Below are positions 1 to 7,778 of a stretch of DNA of 64,000 nt, piece after piece; the stretch's first letter is position 1, and the number at the start of each line of letters is the position of its first letter. The notes under the pieces were generated by a model. The model was given only the letters and a program-made list of their open reading frames with translations. It ran no database searches and was not told the DNA's origin. Source of the DNA: UBA6115 sp050952935 (GTDB lineage: Bacteria > Bacillota > Clostridia > Christensenellales > Aristaeellaceae); NCBI GenBank assembly GCA_050952935.1, contig JBMNLS010000001.1, positions 310,001-374,000 of the forward strand, given 5' to 3'. The translations under genes and the position numbers were made by a program.

Positions 1-13
1 TTTTTTAATCATG

Positions 14-1303
14 TTAGTTTTCTCCTTCCAGCATTACATGGAGCACTTTCAGGTCAGTTTCCCGCATTCCCTCCCGGGCCACCCGGGAGACGGCGGAAAT
101 GGTATCCTCCACATCATGTTTCATCAAGCCTTCGCCCGGCAAAAAGGCCCGCTCCTCTTTGGCCATGTCATAGGCCAGCAGGGCGCTGTCAAGGGCAGCG
201 GCGATCTTGGCGGCGCAGGAGGACTTGGCCCCGTCACACAGCATGCCGCTGACGATCATCAGGGCGTTGGTGATGGTGCGGGCAATGACCTCATCCCCAA
301 CATCTTCCAGAAAGGCGATGCCGCAGGCGGAGCCGATGGCGGCGCTCACCGCTCCGCAGTAGGCGCTCATGCGGCCGATGCCGGTTTTTTGATGGATGGC
401 AATCAGGTTGCTAAGAGCGAGAGCGCGCAGCATCTTCTCCTCACCGGCATTTAACTGCTGGGCACGGGTGATGACCGGGATAGAAACGGTGAGCCCCTGG
501 TTGCCGGAGCCGGAATTGATCACTACCGGCATGGGGCAGCCGTTCATCCGCGCGTCAGACCCGGCGGCGGCCCGGGCCACCAGCTGGGCGCGCTCGCTTT
601 CGCCCCGGGTTTCCAGAATGGTTTTGCCCACCTGAGCGCCCCAGGGATGATTCAGCCCTTCCCTGGCGATGGCGGGGTTGTGAGTGACCTGGCCCGACAA
701 AACAGAGCGCAGCACCTCAATAGACGCCTGCCGGGCATAGGCCAGGATACCGGTCAGGCATAAAGCGTCAGACCTGACTTGATTGGTTTCCTTTTGGGGC
801 GGCTCTGCGGAATAAATGGTTTCCCCATTGCGCCTGATGGCACCGATGTGGGTGTGGGTATCAAGGATCTCCGCCTCTGCCTGATCGTTCCCCGCAGCGC
901 AGGAAATGCGGATGTGCAGCGCGTGGCCTTCATTCAAAAGCCTGATGGGCACCTGCATGGTTTCCATCAGCCGCGCGATATCAGCCGCTTGTTTATCCGT
1001 TACGCCGGCCAGAACTTCCAGCGCCCGCTCCGCATCCCCATAAAAAGCCCCCGCCAGGGCGGCGGCTTTGATGCCTTTCAGCCCGCCGGTGTTGGGGACG
1101 GTAACGGTTTTGCTGTTTTTGATGACATTGCCGGAGCACCAGACGCTGATGGTCTCCGGTTTTTTGCCAAGTGCCCTTGTCGCCAGCGCTGCGCAGTAGG
1201 CGATGGCGATGGGCTCGGTACAGCCCATGGCGGCGATCAGCTCACCCTTTAAAACCTGGGTGTAGGCAAGTTCCTGCTCGTGATGAAGGGGGGTGCATGT
1301 CAT
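14..1303 (-). CDS. cyuA: L-cysteine desulfidase / UPF0597 (serine dehydratase-like) family protein
   Basis: Cytosolic enzyme of the CyuA/YhaM (UPF0597) family, expected to break down L-cysteine (or a related amino acid) to pyruvate, ammonia and sulfide with a [4Fe-4S] cluster. The sequence has the family's N-terminal MGCTEPIAIAYCAALA block and the C-terminal Cys-rich block GMLCDGAKSSCAAK, both candidates for cluster ligands. At 429 aa it is full length. I place the start at the ATG at 1303 because AGAAGGAG lies about 10 bases upstream; a longer TTG-initiated frame to 1339 would swallow that site. It lies 125 bases downstream of the AlaX-like gene on the same strand and is probably co-transcribed. 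Family membership is clear; the exact substrate is inferred. Confidence 0.85.
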   Translation of the reverse strand: MTCTPLHHEQELAYTQVLKGELIAAMGCTEPIAIAYCAALATRALGKKPETISVWCSGNVIKNSKTVTVPNTGGLKGIKAAALAGAFYGDAERALEVLAGVTDKQAADIARLMETMQVPIRLLNEGHALHIRISCAAGNDQAEAEILDTHTHIGAIRRNGETIYSAEPPQKETNQVRSDALCLTGILAYARQASIEVLRSVLSGQVTHNPAIAREGLNHPWGAQVGKTILETRGESERAQLVARAAAGSDARMNGCPMPVVINSGSGNQGLTVSIPVITRAQQLNAGEEKMLRALALSNLIAIHQKTGIGRMSAYCGAVSAAIGSACGIAFLEDVGDEVIARTITNALMIVSGMLCDGAKSSCAAKIAAALDSALLAYDMAKEERAFLPGEGLMKHDVEDTISAVSRVAREGMRETDLKVLHVMLEGEN

Positions 1304-1428
1304 GACGAAACGGCTCCTTCTGCTTTTTTGGTGTAGCAATGATGAGTATTATGTTTGCTGCTCCTATTATTAGCCGGAAAGGCAGTTTCGTCAATGTTTC
1401 CAAGGAAACAATTTCCCATCCGACACAC

Positions 1429-2643
1429 TCATTTTTTCAGCATATCCGCCGCACGATAAAGGGGAGCTGTGTCCGGGGCTGCTCCCCGGGCAAAGGCAGG
1501 CCTGCCGCCGCCCTTGATGCCGGTTTTCCGCATGAGGGCGGAAAGATCTGGCCCCGGCCCCTCCTGCCGGCTGAATGAGAACAGCACCTTATCCCCCTGA
1601 GGGGCGCAGAGGAGAGCAATGAGCCGCGGCTCCTCTGAAAGGGCGCTGGCCAAAGCCTCCAAAGCAGGGGCCTCCGCTTGGGTGAGTTCAGCTGTGATCA
1701 GCCTGTTGCCATCCGGCAGCGCTTCAGCCCCCTGGATAAGAGTCGGCAGCCTGGACAGGGCCATCTCCCGGCGCAGGGCGTTTAATTCGGCGTTTAGCTC
1801 ATTTTGTTTTTCCAGGGTGTTAGCAAGCGCCTGGGGCACCTCGTTCAGGGGCGCATTCAGAAGGCTTGAGGCCCTGTCAAGGGCTTCATAGGTAGCCTGA
1901 TAATGCCGGACAGCCCTGAGGCCGCAGAGAAAAAACAGACGCATTTTACCCCGGGCGCTTTGATCCCGGAGGATTTTGATCATCCCCGCCTGGGAGGTTC
2001 TGGACAGGTGGGTGCCGCCGCAGGCGACCCCCTCATAACCTCCCATGAGCACCACCCGGGTTTGCGCGTGTTCCCCGGGGATCTTGCGCAGCGGCAGGCT
2101 TTCAAGCTCCCGGGGTTCGGGGAAGCGGCAAATGATCTCATCATCCCGGGCGATGATTTGATTGGCTAGGGTTTCAATGTCGCTCAAAAGCGGCTTTGAC
2201 AGCCGAGTCTGTCCTTCCGGCAGGCTCACATCAATGCTGGATTCCGTCTGGCCGATGTGAAGCCCGTGGACATAGCCCCCCGCCAGCTTCCACACGCAGT
2301 AGGCCAGGATGTGCTCCCCGGTGTGCTGCTGCATGTGGTCATGGCGGCGTGCCCAGTCGATTTCGCCCTGCACCCGGTCGCCCGCTGTCAGGGATTTGGC
2401 ACCTTCTGGCTGTTCCACCCGGTGCCATACCCGGTCTGCCGCATCACTTTGGGTGTCGCTGACGGGATAGGCAAGGCCATCATAAAAAAGCCGGCCTGTG
2501 TCCCCTGGCTGGCCGCCGCCTTCCGGATAAAACACGGACTGGGACAGCAGCAGCCACTTGCCGCCTGCTTCTTCCTTTTCCGCTTCCACCGCAGCCTCAA
2601 AGGTTTTTTGCCAGGAATCTTTGAAATACAGCCTGTCCTTCAT
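1429..2643 (-). CDS. AlaX-type alanyl-tRNA editing protein with DHHA1 domain
   Basis: Stand-alone relative of the alanyl-tRNA synthetase editing domain, predicted to hydrolyse Ser-tRNA(Ala) or Gly-tRNA(Ala) in the cytosol. The N-terminal barrel has the FYPEGGGQPGD block; the zinc site is formed by QQHTGEHIL (HxxxH) and CGGTHLSRT. A helical middle and a C-terminal DHHA1 module (GGGRP near the end) make this the long AlaX form, 404 aa. The ATG at 2643 is preceded by AAAAGGAGGAGCGTGGC; the frame stays open 33 codons further upstream, but there is no good ribosome site there. It is divergent from ireB, in a place where many Firmicutes have alaS. Next to a cysteine/serine-degrading enzyme, a role in guarding against serine mischarging is an inference. 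Confidence 0.88.
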   Translation of the reverse strand: MKDRLYFKDSWQKTFEAAVEAEKEEAGGKWLLLSQSVFYPEGGGQPGDTGRLFYDGLAYPVSDTQSDAADRVWHRVEQPEGAKSLTAGDRVQGEIDWARRHDHMQQHTGEHILAYCVWKLAGGYVHGLHIGQTESSIDVSLPEGQTRLSKPLLSDIETLANQIIARDDEIICRFPEPRELESLPLRKIPGEHAQTRVVLMGGYEGVACGGTHLSRTSQAGMIKILRDQSARGKMRLFFLCGLRAVRHYQATYEALDRASSLLNAPLNEVPQALANTLEKQNELNAELNALRREMALSRLPTLIQGAEALPDGNRLITAELTQAEAPALEALASALSEEPRLIALLCAPQGDKVLFSFSRQEGPGPDLSALMRKTGIKGGGRPAFARGAAPDTAPLYRAADMLKK

Positions 2644-2708
2644 GCCACGCTCCTCCTTTTCGGCTATTATAGCATATTGCCATGGGGATAATACGCTTTC
2701 CAAATGCC

Positions 2709-2736
2709 TTGATGTTTCAAAGGATTCATGTATAAT
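2709..2736 (+). promoter_or_regulatory. sigma-A type promoter of ireB-ruvX-DUF1292
   Basis: TTGATG at 2709-2714 and TATAAT at 2731-2736 with a 16-base spacer, 23 bases before the ireB start and just upstream of its AGGAGG site at 2747-2752. Confidence 0.65.
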
Positions 2737-2759
2737 AAACACAAGAAGGAGGGTTGCCT

Positions 2760-3029
2760 ATGACGGAAGGCTTCGGAACAACCAAAATACTCCCCCTGGG
2801 GAGCGACAGCAGCACCGCTGCAGGCATTCTGCGGCATGTTTTTCAGGCCTTGACACAAAAGGGCTATGATCCGGTGGCCCAGCTGGTGGGCTATCTGCTC
2901 ACAGGCGATCCCACCTACATCACCAGCCACGGCAACGCCCGTAACCTGATTACCCGCCTTGAGCGGGATGAGGTGCTGGAGGAGTTGGTGCGCCAGTATT
3001 TCAACGGCACCTTGTCAACAGAGGGTTGA
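2760..3029 (+). CDS. ireB: IreB family regulatory phosphoprotein (UPF0297)
   Basis: Small cytosolic protein of the IreB/YrzL family; in Enterococcus the orthologue is phosphorylated by the Ser/Thr kinase IreK and affects cephalosporin resistance. The 89 residues show the family pattern: a Thr-rich N-terminus (FGTTKIL), then ALTQKGYDPVAQLVGYLLTGDPTYITSH and a basic helix NARNLITRLERDEVLEELV. The start is the ATG at 2760, 7 bases after AGGAGG; the TTG at 2754 is too close to that site. The gene overlaps ruvX by four bases, and the order ireB-ruvX-DUF1292 is conserved across Firmicutes. The target of regulation cannot be seen here. Confidence 0.93.
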   Translation: MTEGFGTTKILPLGSDSSTAAGILRHVFQALTQKGYDPVAQLVGYLLTGDPTYITSHGNARNLITRLERDEVLEELVRQYFNGTLSTEG

Positions 3030-3442
3030 TATATCTGGGGCTGGACTATGGCGGAAGCCGCGTTGGCGTGGCTGTGGGCGATGATCAGATGCGTTTTGCC
3101 AGTCCCCACGGTTTTTTTATCCATAAAGGGTGGGGCCCGGACACCCGTCAGGTACGGGCCCTGATGACAGAAACCGGGGCCGAAACGGTGGTGCTGGGGA
3201 TGCCCCTGAACATGGATGGAAGCCTTGGCGGCCAAGCCGGGGAAACCCGGGGATTTGGGCAAAGGCTTGAGGCGGCCGGCATCCGGGTCATCTATCAGGA
3301 TGAGCGGTTTACCAGCCTGGAGGCGGAGGCCTTCCTGCGGGAGGCAGGCTATGACAGCCGGCAAATCAAGGAAAAGGTGGATCAGGCGGCGGCCTGTATG
3401 ATCCTGCAGCGCTATCTTGACAGCCTCGGGTATAATAAATAG
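3026..3442 (+). CDS. ruvX: putative Holliday junction resolvase RuvX (YqgF family)
   Basis: RNase H-fold nuclease of the YqgF/RuvX family, thought to act on Holliday junctions and/or in 16S rRNA 5' end maturation. At 138 aa it is standard length. The N-terminal strand GLDYGGSRVGVAVGD carries the first catalytic Asp; VVLGMPLNMDG and the C-terminal YQDERFTSLEAE and KVDQAAACMIL blocks are family signatures (second acidic residue in DERFTS, third in the Lys-Val-Asp-Gln-Ala helix). It starts at a TTG overlapping the ireB stop in TTGA, so its translation is probably coupled to ireB. Confidence 0.93.
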   Translation: MIYLGLDYGGSRVGVAVGDDQMRFASPHGFFIHKGWGPDTRQVRALMTETGAETVVLGMPLNMDGSLGGQAGETRGFGQRLEAAGIRVIYQDERFTSLEAEAFLREAGYDSRQIKEKVDQAAACMILQRYLDSLGYNK

Positions 3443-3496
3443 GCGGCGTGATCCCATGAAGCGGGAACGTGCCTAAATTGACAGGAGGGCAAACAC

Positions 3497-3844
3497 ATGG
3501 CGGAAGACAAAAACCGGCATCCAGAAGAGGAAATTATGGAGGAAGATCTGTTCCTGGAGGATGATGAGGATACCAACCTGGTGGAGCTGACGGATGAGGA
3601 CGGCAACGTTGCCCAGTTCGAATACCTGGACACCATTGAGCATAAGGGCGAAAGTTATGTGGTGTTCCTGGCGCTGGCCGAGGAAGACGAAGAGGAAGAG
3701 AATGAGGATGAAGGTGAGGTGGTCATCCTGAAAATCGCCCAGGACGATGAGGGCGAGGATATCTATGTCTCCTGCGAGGATGACGGGATTGTTGAAGAAG
3801 TGTTTGAAATCTTTCTCCAGAACCTGGAGGAAGACGAGGACTGA
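3497..3844 (+). CDS. DUF1292 domain protein (YrzB/UPF0473 family)
   Basis: Very acidic cytosolic protein of 115 aa belonging to the DUF1292 (YrzB) family. The core LVELTDEDGNVAQFEYLDTIEHKGESYVVF is the typical small beta fold, followed by Glu/Asp-rich stretches and the conserved EVVILKI segment. No catalytic residues are evident and the biochemical function is unknown. It is third gene of the conserved ireB-ruvX-DUF1292 operon, 54 bases behind ruvX, with AGGAGG before its ATG and a terminator hairpin just after it. Confidence 0.92.
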   Translation: MAEDKNRHPEEEIMEEDLFLEDDEDTNLVELTDEDGNVAQFEYLDTIEHKGESYVVFLALAEEDEEEENEDEGEVVILKIAQDDEGEDIYVSCEDDGIVEEVFEIFLQNLEEDED

Positions 3845-3865
3845 TTTTGTTAGCCAATGAAAGTG

Positions 3866-3891
3866 GCCGCCGCGATTGCGACGGCTATTTT
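3866..3891 (+). terminator. intrinsic terminator after the ireB operon
   Basis: Stem 3866-3873 / 3878-3885 (GCCGCCGC with GCGACGGC, one mismatch), GATT loop, then TATTTTT. It lies between the convergent DUF1292 and nitroreductase genes. Confidence 0.6.
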
Positions 3892-3923
3892 TGTGGCTTT
3901 ACATCAGTATTATATCAGTATTA

Positions 3924-4553
3924 TTAGTCCTGGCTTCCGTGAATTGTGAGCCTGTCCTCCACCGGCAGGAATTCTTTTTCTCCGGCGGGGGCTGCGATGC
4001 CGCCAAAGACCAGCTGCGCCCGAAGGCGGTAGGATGGGGGGATGTTCCAGCCTTTTTGTACCGCCTCATCAATAAGGGGGTTATAATGCTGCAGGTTGGC
4101 CCCGGCGCCTGCCGCCGCTAACAGCTGCCACAGGCGGTATTGGCTGATGGCGCTGCTCTGCTCGCTCCAGTCGGCAAAGCTTTCCTTATACAGCGGAAAT
4201 TTCTCCTGAAGGGCCTTAACGGTATCCATTTCCTCAAAAAACAGGGCAGTGCCGGCGGCGGCCTTGAAACCGTCGATTTTCCGGCTGGTGGTTTTCCATT
4301 GTTTTTCTCCGGTGAGGGGTTTCAGGCTGTCCCGGACGATTTCCCACAGAGCCTCATGCTCCTGTCCAAACAGCAGCGCTATCCGGGCTGACTGGGAGTT
4401 GAAGGCGCTGGGGGTGTGTTTAAGCACATGGCCCGTTAGATCCCTCACCTCCTGCTGTGTCAGCGGCAGGTTTTTATTCAGCTGATAGACGCTGCGGCGC
4501 ATCTCGGCGCTTTTAAGCAGAGGTAAAATCAGATCGGTTTGCTGTTGGGTCAT
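3924..4553 (-). CDS. nitroreductase family protein (Frm2/Hbn1-like)
   Basis: FMN-dependent oxidoreductase of the nitroreductase superfamily, probably cytosolic and NAD(P)H-dependent, 209 aa. RRSVYQLNK near the N-terminus is the phosphate-binding motif of FMN; HTPSAFNSQSARIALLFG is the second conserved FMN block; GWNIPPSYRLRAQLVFGG is the C-terminal part seen in the Frm2/Hbn1 subgroup, which reduces nitroaromatics and is linked to lipid or redox stress in fungi and bacteria. GAAAGGAG precedes the ATG. It lies downstream of lysA on the same strand but 186 bases apart, so it may have its own promoter. Physiological substrate unknown. Confidence 0.88.
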   Translation of the reverse strand: MTQQQTDLILPLLKSAEMRRSVYQLNKNLPLTQQEVRDLTGHVLKHTPSAFNSQSARIALLFGQEHEALWEIVRDSLKPLTGEKQWKTTSRKIDGFKAAAGTALFFEEMDTVKALQEKFPLYKESFADWSEQSSAISQYRLWQLLAAAGAGANLQHYNPLIDEAVQKGWNIPPSYRLRAQLVFGGIAAPAGEKEFLPVEDRLTIHGSQD

Positions 4554-4739
4554 GAGTATCTCCTTTCAAATAAAAGCACGGCTAAACCGCGCAATAGGTA
4601 TATACCCAAATTCCCGCCATTTTAAGCAGGGGCGGCAGTTAGCCGACCCCTGTGAGAAGTGTCATTTTATTATTTTTCGTATGTACGCGTTATTATTTTT
4701 GCCATGAACCGACTGTCAATGTGCGCTGGGAAAGGTCAG

Positions 4740-5981
4740 TCAGTCCATCACCAGCGTGGCAAAATAATCCTCCGGCGTTTCCGCCCGGCGAATCAGCCGG
4801 AAGGCACCGTCTGCCTGGTGCAGCACCTCCGCTGAGCGCAGGCGGCCATTGTACTGGTAACCCATGGCCCAGCCGTGGGCCCCGGCATCGTGGATAACCA
4901 CAAGATCGCCTATTTCAATGGGCGGAAGATGCCGGTCAATGGCGAATTTGTCGTTGTTTTCACATAGAGCCCCGGTGATGTCGTAGGTGTGGGTGGGTGG
5001 CAAATGCCCCTTTCCCACCACGCTGATATGATGATAGGCGCCGTACATGGCTGGGCGCATGAGGTTGGCGGCGCAGGCATCCAGGCCGATAAAGGTTTTG
5101 TGCCCATTCTTGCGGTGCGTCGCCCGGGCCACCAGGAAGCCGTGCGGCCCGGTCATGAAGCGGCCCATCTCCGTTTTGATGGCTACCTGTCTATTCTTGC
5201 CAAAGCAGCGCTGATAAACGGCTTTCACCTGCTCTCCCACAGATAGGATATCCACCGCTGCCTCCTCCGGGCGATAGGGGATGCCGATACCGCCTGAAAG
5301 GTTGATAAAGGCCAGGGGCAGACCGGTTTTCCCCTGCATGTCCAGGCCCAGGTTGAAGAGATAGTCCGCCTGGGCGGGGTAGTAGCCGGGGTTGATGGAG
5401 TTGCTGGCCAGCATGGCGTGCAGCCCAAAATGGCGAACCCCCAGGGTTTTCAGCTTTTTAAGCCCGGCCTCAATGTCACCGGGCATCCAACCGAACTTGC
5501 TTTCCTGGGGGCTACCCATAAACACATTGCCTTTGCCGCCGTGAAGCGTCGGCCCCGGGTTGATCCTCAGCGAGATCACCACAGGGATTCCGCCGTTTTG
5601 GACCAGGGTATCGATGTCGCTGGGGTCGTCTAGGTTGATGGTGGCGCCCATCTCCCGTGCCAGGACAAATTCATGGGGCGGCATGGCGTTGGCGGAAAAC
5701 ATGATGTCTTTCCCCTCAGCCCCTATGCGCTTTGCCAGCAGCAGCTCCGTCTCGGAGGAGCAGTCAAGCCCGCAGCCCTCCTCCATCAGGATGCGCAAAA
5801 TGGCGGGATTGGGCAGCGCCTTTACCGCGAAGTATTCTTTGAACGCTGGTGCCCAGGCGAAGGCCTGGTTCACCGTGCGGGCGGTCTGGCGGATACCCGC
5901 CTCGTCATACAGGTAAAAGGGGGTGGGGAAATGTTTGGCGGCGGCCTCAAACACCGCGTCGGGAACAGCAAAATTAGGCAA
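4740..5981 (-). CDS. lysA: diaminopimelate decarboxylase-type PLP enzyme
   Basis: Fold type III PLP decarboxylase, most likely converting meso-diaminopimelate to L-lysine in the last step of lysine synthesis. The TIM barrel holds the PLP lysine in FAVKALPNP (about residue 54); later blocks are NLSGGIGIPYRPEE (PLP phosphate loop), KTEMGRFMTGPHGFLVARA and CENNDKFAIDR. The usual CESGD motif is altered to CENND, so a somewhat divergent subgroup or a related amino acid substrate is possible. I choose the TTG at 5981 because GGAGGA sits 6 bases upstream; an in-frame TTG seven codons earlier has no such site. 413 aa, full length. Confidence 0.85.
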   Translation of the reverse strand: MPNFAVPDAVFEAAAKHFPTPFYLYDEAGIRQTARTVNQAFAWAPAFKEYFAVKALPNPAILRILMEEGCGLDCSSETELLLAKRIGAEGKDIMFSANAMPPHEFVLAREMGATINLDDPSDIDTLVQNGGIPVVISLRINPGPTLHGGKGNVFMGSPQESKFGWMPGDIEAGLKKLKTLGVRHFGLHAMLASNSINPGYYPAQADYLFNLGLDMQGKTGLPLAFINLSGGIGIPYRPEEAAVDILSVGEQVKAVYQRCFGKNRQVAIKTEMGRFMTGPHGFLVARATHRKNGHKTFIGLDACAANLMRPAMYGAYHHISVVGKGHLPPTHTYDITGALCENNDKFAIDRHLPPIEIGDLVVIHDAGAHGWAMGYQYNGRLRSAEVLHQADGAFRLIRRAETPEDYFATLVMD

Positions 5982-6023
5982 GGTTATTCCTCCGTCGTTC
6001 AAATGCCTGCTTAGTATAGCCGC

Positions 6024-6051
6024 AAAAAAAGCCCGGGCAAAGGGCCTGGGC
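6024..6051 (-). terminator. intrinsic terminator after thrC-thrB-ZIP operon
   Basis: On the minus strand, an 8-bp stem (6051-6044 with 6038-6031, one G-U pair) with a 5-base loop is followed by a run of seven T (6030-6024). It lies between the ZIP gene and lysA. Confidence 0.7.
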
Positions 6052-6117
6052 CTTAAAAAACCGAAAAGATACTTTTTCTTTCAAACGCCGGAAGGCTCAA
6101 AGATGCCGTGGTCTGGC

Positions 6118-6903
6118 TTATCCCAGCGCCACATCCAAAATCATCATCACCGTAAACCCCAACGCCACGCCGATCACCCCGATGTTGGAGTGTCCCCCCT
6201 CCTGCAGGTCGGGGATCAGCTCCTCCACCACCACATAAATCATCGCGCCGGCGGCAAAGGCCAGCAGATAGGGCAGCACCGGCACCATGATACTGGTGAG
6301 GAAAATGGTGATGATGGCGGCGATGGGCTCCACAATGCCTGAGGCAGTGCCGTAAAGCAGCGCCTTGCCTTTGGACATGCCGGAGGCCTTCAGCGGCAGG
6401 GAGATGATGGCCCCTTCCGGCACATTCTGCAGCGCGATGCCAATGGAGAGGGCCAGGGCGCCCGCCCAGGTGATGCCAGGCTCCCCAATGGCCAGCCCCG
6501 CGAAGACCACGCCCACGGCCATCCCCTCGGGGATGTTGTGCAGCGTCACCGCCAACATCAGCATGGTGTTTTTGCGCGCCTGGATGGGCAGGCCCTCCGG
6601 CGTATCCGAGCCATGGTGCTGGTGGGGGATGATGCTGTCCAGCAGCAGCAGAAAACCCATGCCCAGCAGGAAACCCACCGCCGGGGGCAGCCAGGGCGCC
6701 AGGCCCAGCTCCTCCGACTTTTCAATCGCCGGCAGCAGCAGCGACCAGACCGAGGCAGCCATCATCACGCCGGAGGCAAAGCCCAGCATCATCTTGCGAA
6801 ACCAGTCTTTCATCTCGCCTTTGAGAAAAATCACCATGGCAGCGCCCAGGAAGGTGCCTGCAAAGGGGATTAGGATGCCAATAATAATTTCTTTGCTGAT
6901 CAT
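6118..6903 (-). CDS. ZIP family divalent metal transporter
   Basis: Integral membrane metal ion (zinc/iron/manganese) importer of the ZIP family, 261 aa with about eight predicted helices. Conserved metal-site helices are visible: TLHNIPEGMAVGVVFAG and ALQNVPEGAIISLPL, plus a His-rich loop HQHHGS between helices 3 and 4. The start is the ATG at 6903, which overlaps the thrB stop (ATGA) and has GAGGA upstream, so it is translated with thrB. Why a metal transporter sits in a threonine operon is not obvious. A second ZIP gene lies at 57430-58233; the two differ strongly in sequence. Confidence 0.9.
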   Translation of the reverse strand: MISKEIIIGILIPFAGTFLGAAMVIFLKGEMKDWFRKMMLGFASGVMMAASVWSLLLPAIEKSEELGLAPWLPPAVGFLLGMGFLLLLDSIIPHQHHGSDTPEGLPIQARKNTMLMLAVTLHNIPEGMAVGVVFAGLAIGEPGITWAGALALSIGIALQNVPEGAIISLPLKASGMSKGKALLYGTASGIVEPIAAIITIFLTSIMVPVLPYLLAFAAGAMIYVVVEELIPDLQEGGHSNIGVIGVALGFTVMMILDVALG

Positions 6904-7778
6904 GTTGTCCTCGTTTCTTGGATGCCCGTAGCCACCGATAAGGGCAGTGCCTGCCAGGCGGGGAAGCGGGCCAGGGTTTCCGACATCCGGGCAGGAAATC
7001 CCGGACCATGGTAAAAACACATCAGGCTGGGCCCGGCTCCGCTGATCACGCAGGCGTCAGCCCCCTGTGCCCGGGCCGCCGCCGCCAGCGCCTCGCCCCC
7101 ATTGATCAGGGGGAAACGGTAGGGCTGGTGCAGCCTGTCTTCACAGGCGGTCTCCAGCAGGTGGAAAGCGCCGGTTTCCAGGGCTTTAATGATAAGTGCC
7201 GTCCGGGAAAGGTTGAACACCGCATCCTCCCGGGGTACCGTATCCGGCAGCGCCTGCCTGGCCCGGGCGGTTTCCAGAGGGAAATCCGGCACCAGCGCCA
7301 ACAGCCTAAGGTCCGGATGGGGCTCAACCGGCAGGCTTATCACACGCTCTCCTTCTGTCACGCTCACCCGGATGCCCCCATACACCGCGGCGGCGGCGTT
7401 GTCCGGGTGGCCTTCCAGGGCGGTACACAGGCGCAGCAGCTCCTCTCGGCTTAACGGCGTCTTTAATAGCTTACCCGCTGCCATCACCCCCGCCGCGGTA
7501 CAGGCGGCACTGCTGCCCAAGCCACGCGCCGGGGGAATGTCAGAGCGCACGGCGATCTCAAGCCCCGGAACGCGTTTTCCAAAAGCCCTGGCCGCGTGGG
7601 TAAAGGCGCGGTATATCAGGTTGTCAGGGCCGGCGAAAGCCGCCGGGCAGCCGGTGATGATCAGCCCTTCTTCCCGGGGTGCGAAGGTGATGTCCGCATA
7701 AAGGCTGACCGCCATCCCCAGGCAGTCAAAGCCGGGGCCCAGGTTGGCGGAGGAAGCGGGCACACGGATGGTCAGCAT
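6900..7778 (-). CDS. thrB: homoserine kinase
   Basis: GHMP-family kinase that phosphorylates L-homoserine with ATP, the step before threonine synthase. The ATP-binding PPARGLGSSAA motif is at residues 82-92; the N-terminal VPASSANLGPGFDCLG and C-terminal VISGAGPSLMCFY blocks are characteristic of ThrB. 292 aa, normal length. The ATG at 7778 follows CAGGAGG and overlaps the thrC stop by seven bases, so expression is tightly coupled with thrC. Confidence 0.95.
   Translation of the reverse strand: MLTIRVPASSANLGPGFDCLGMAVSLYADITFAPREEGLIITGCPAAFAGPDNLIYRAFTHAARAFGKRVPGLEIAVRSDIPPARGLGSSAACTAAGVMAAGKLLKTPLSREELLRLCTALEGHPDNAAAAVYGGIRVSVTEGERVISLPVEPHPDLRLLALVPDFPLETARARQALPDTVPREDAVFNLSRTALIIKALETGAFHLLETACEDRLHQPYRFPLINGGEALAAAARAQGADACVISGAGPSLMCFYHGPGFPARMSETLARFPAWQALPLSVATGIQETRTT

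Noticed and set aside
3895..3926. Short direct repeat ATCAGTATTA before the nitroreductase stop
   Set aside because: Two 10-base copies only, in AT-rich sequence next to a terminator; no sign of a mobile element or array.
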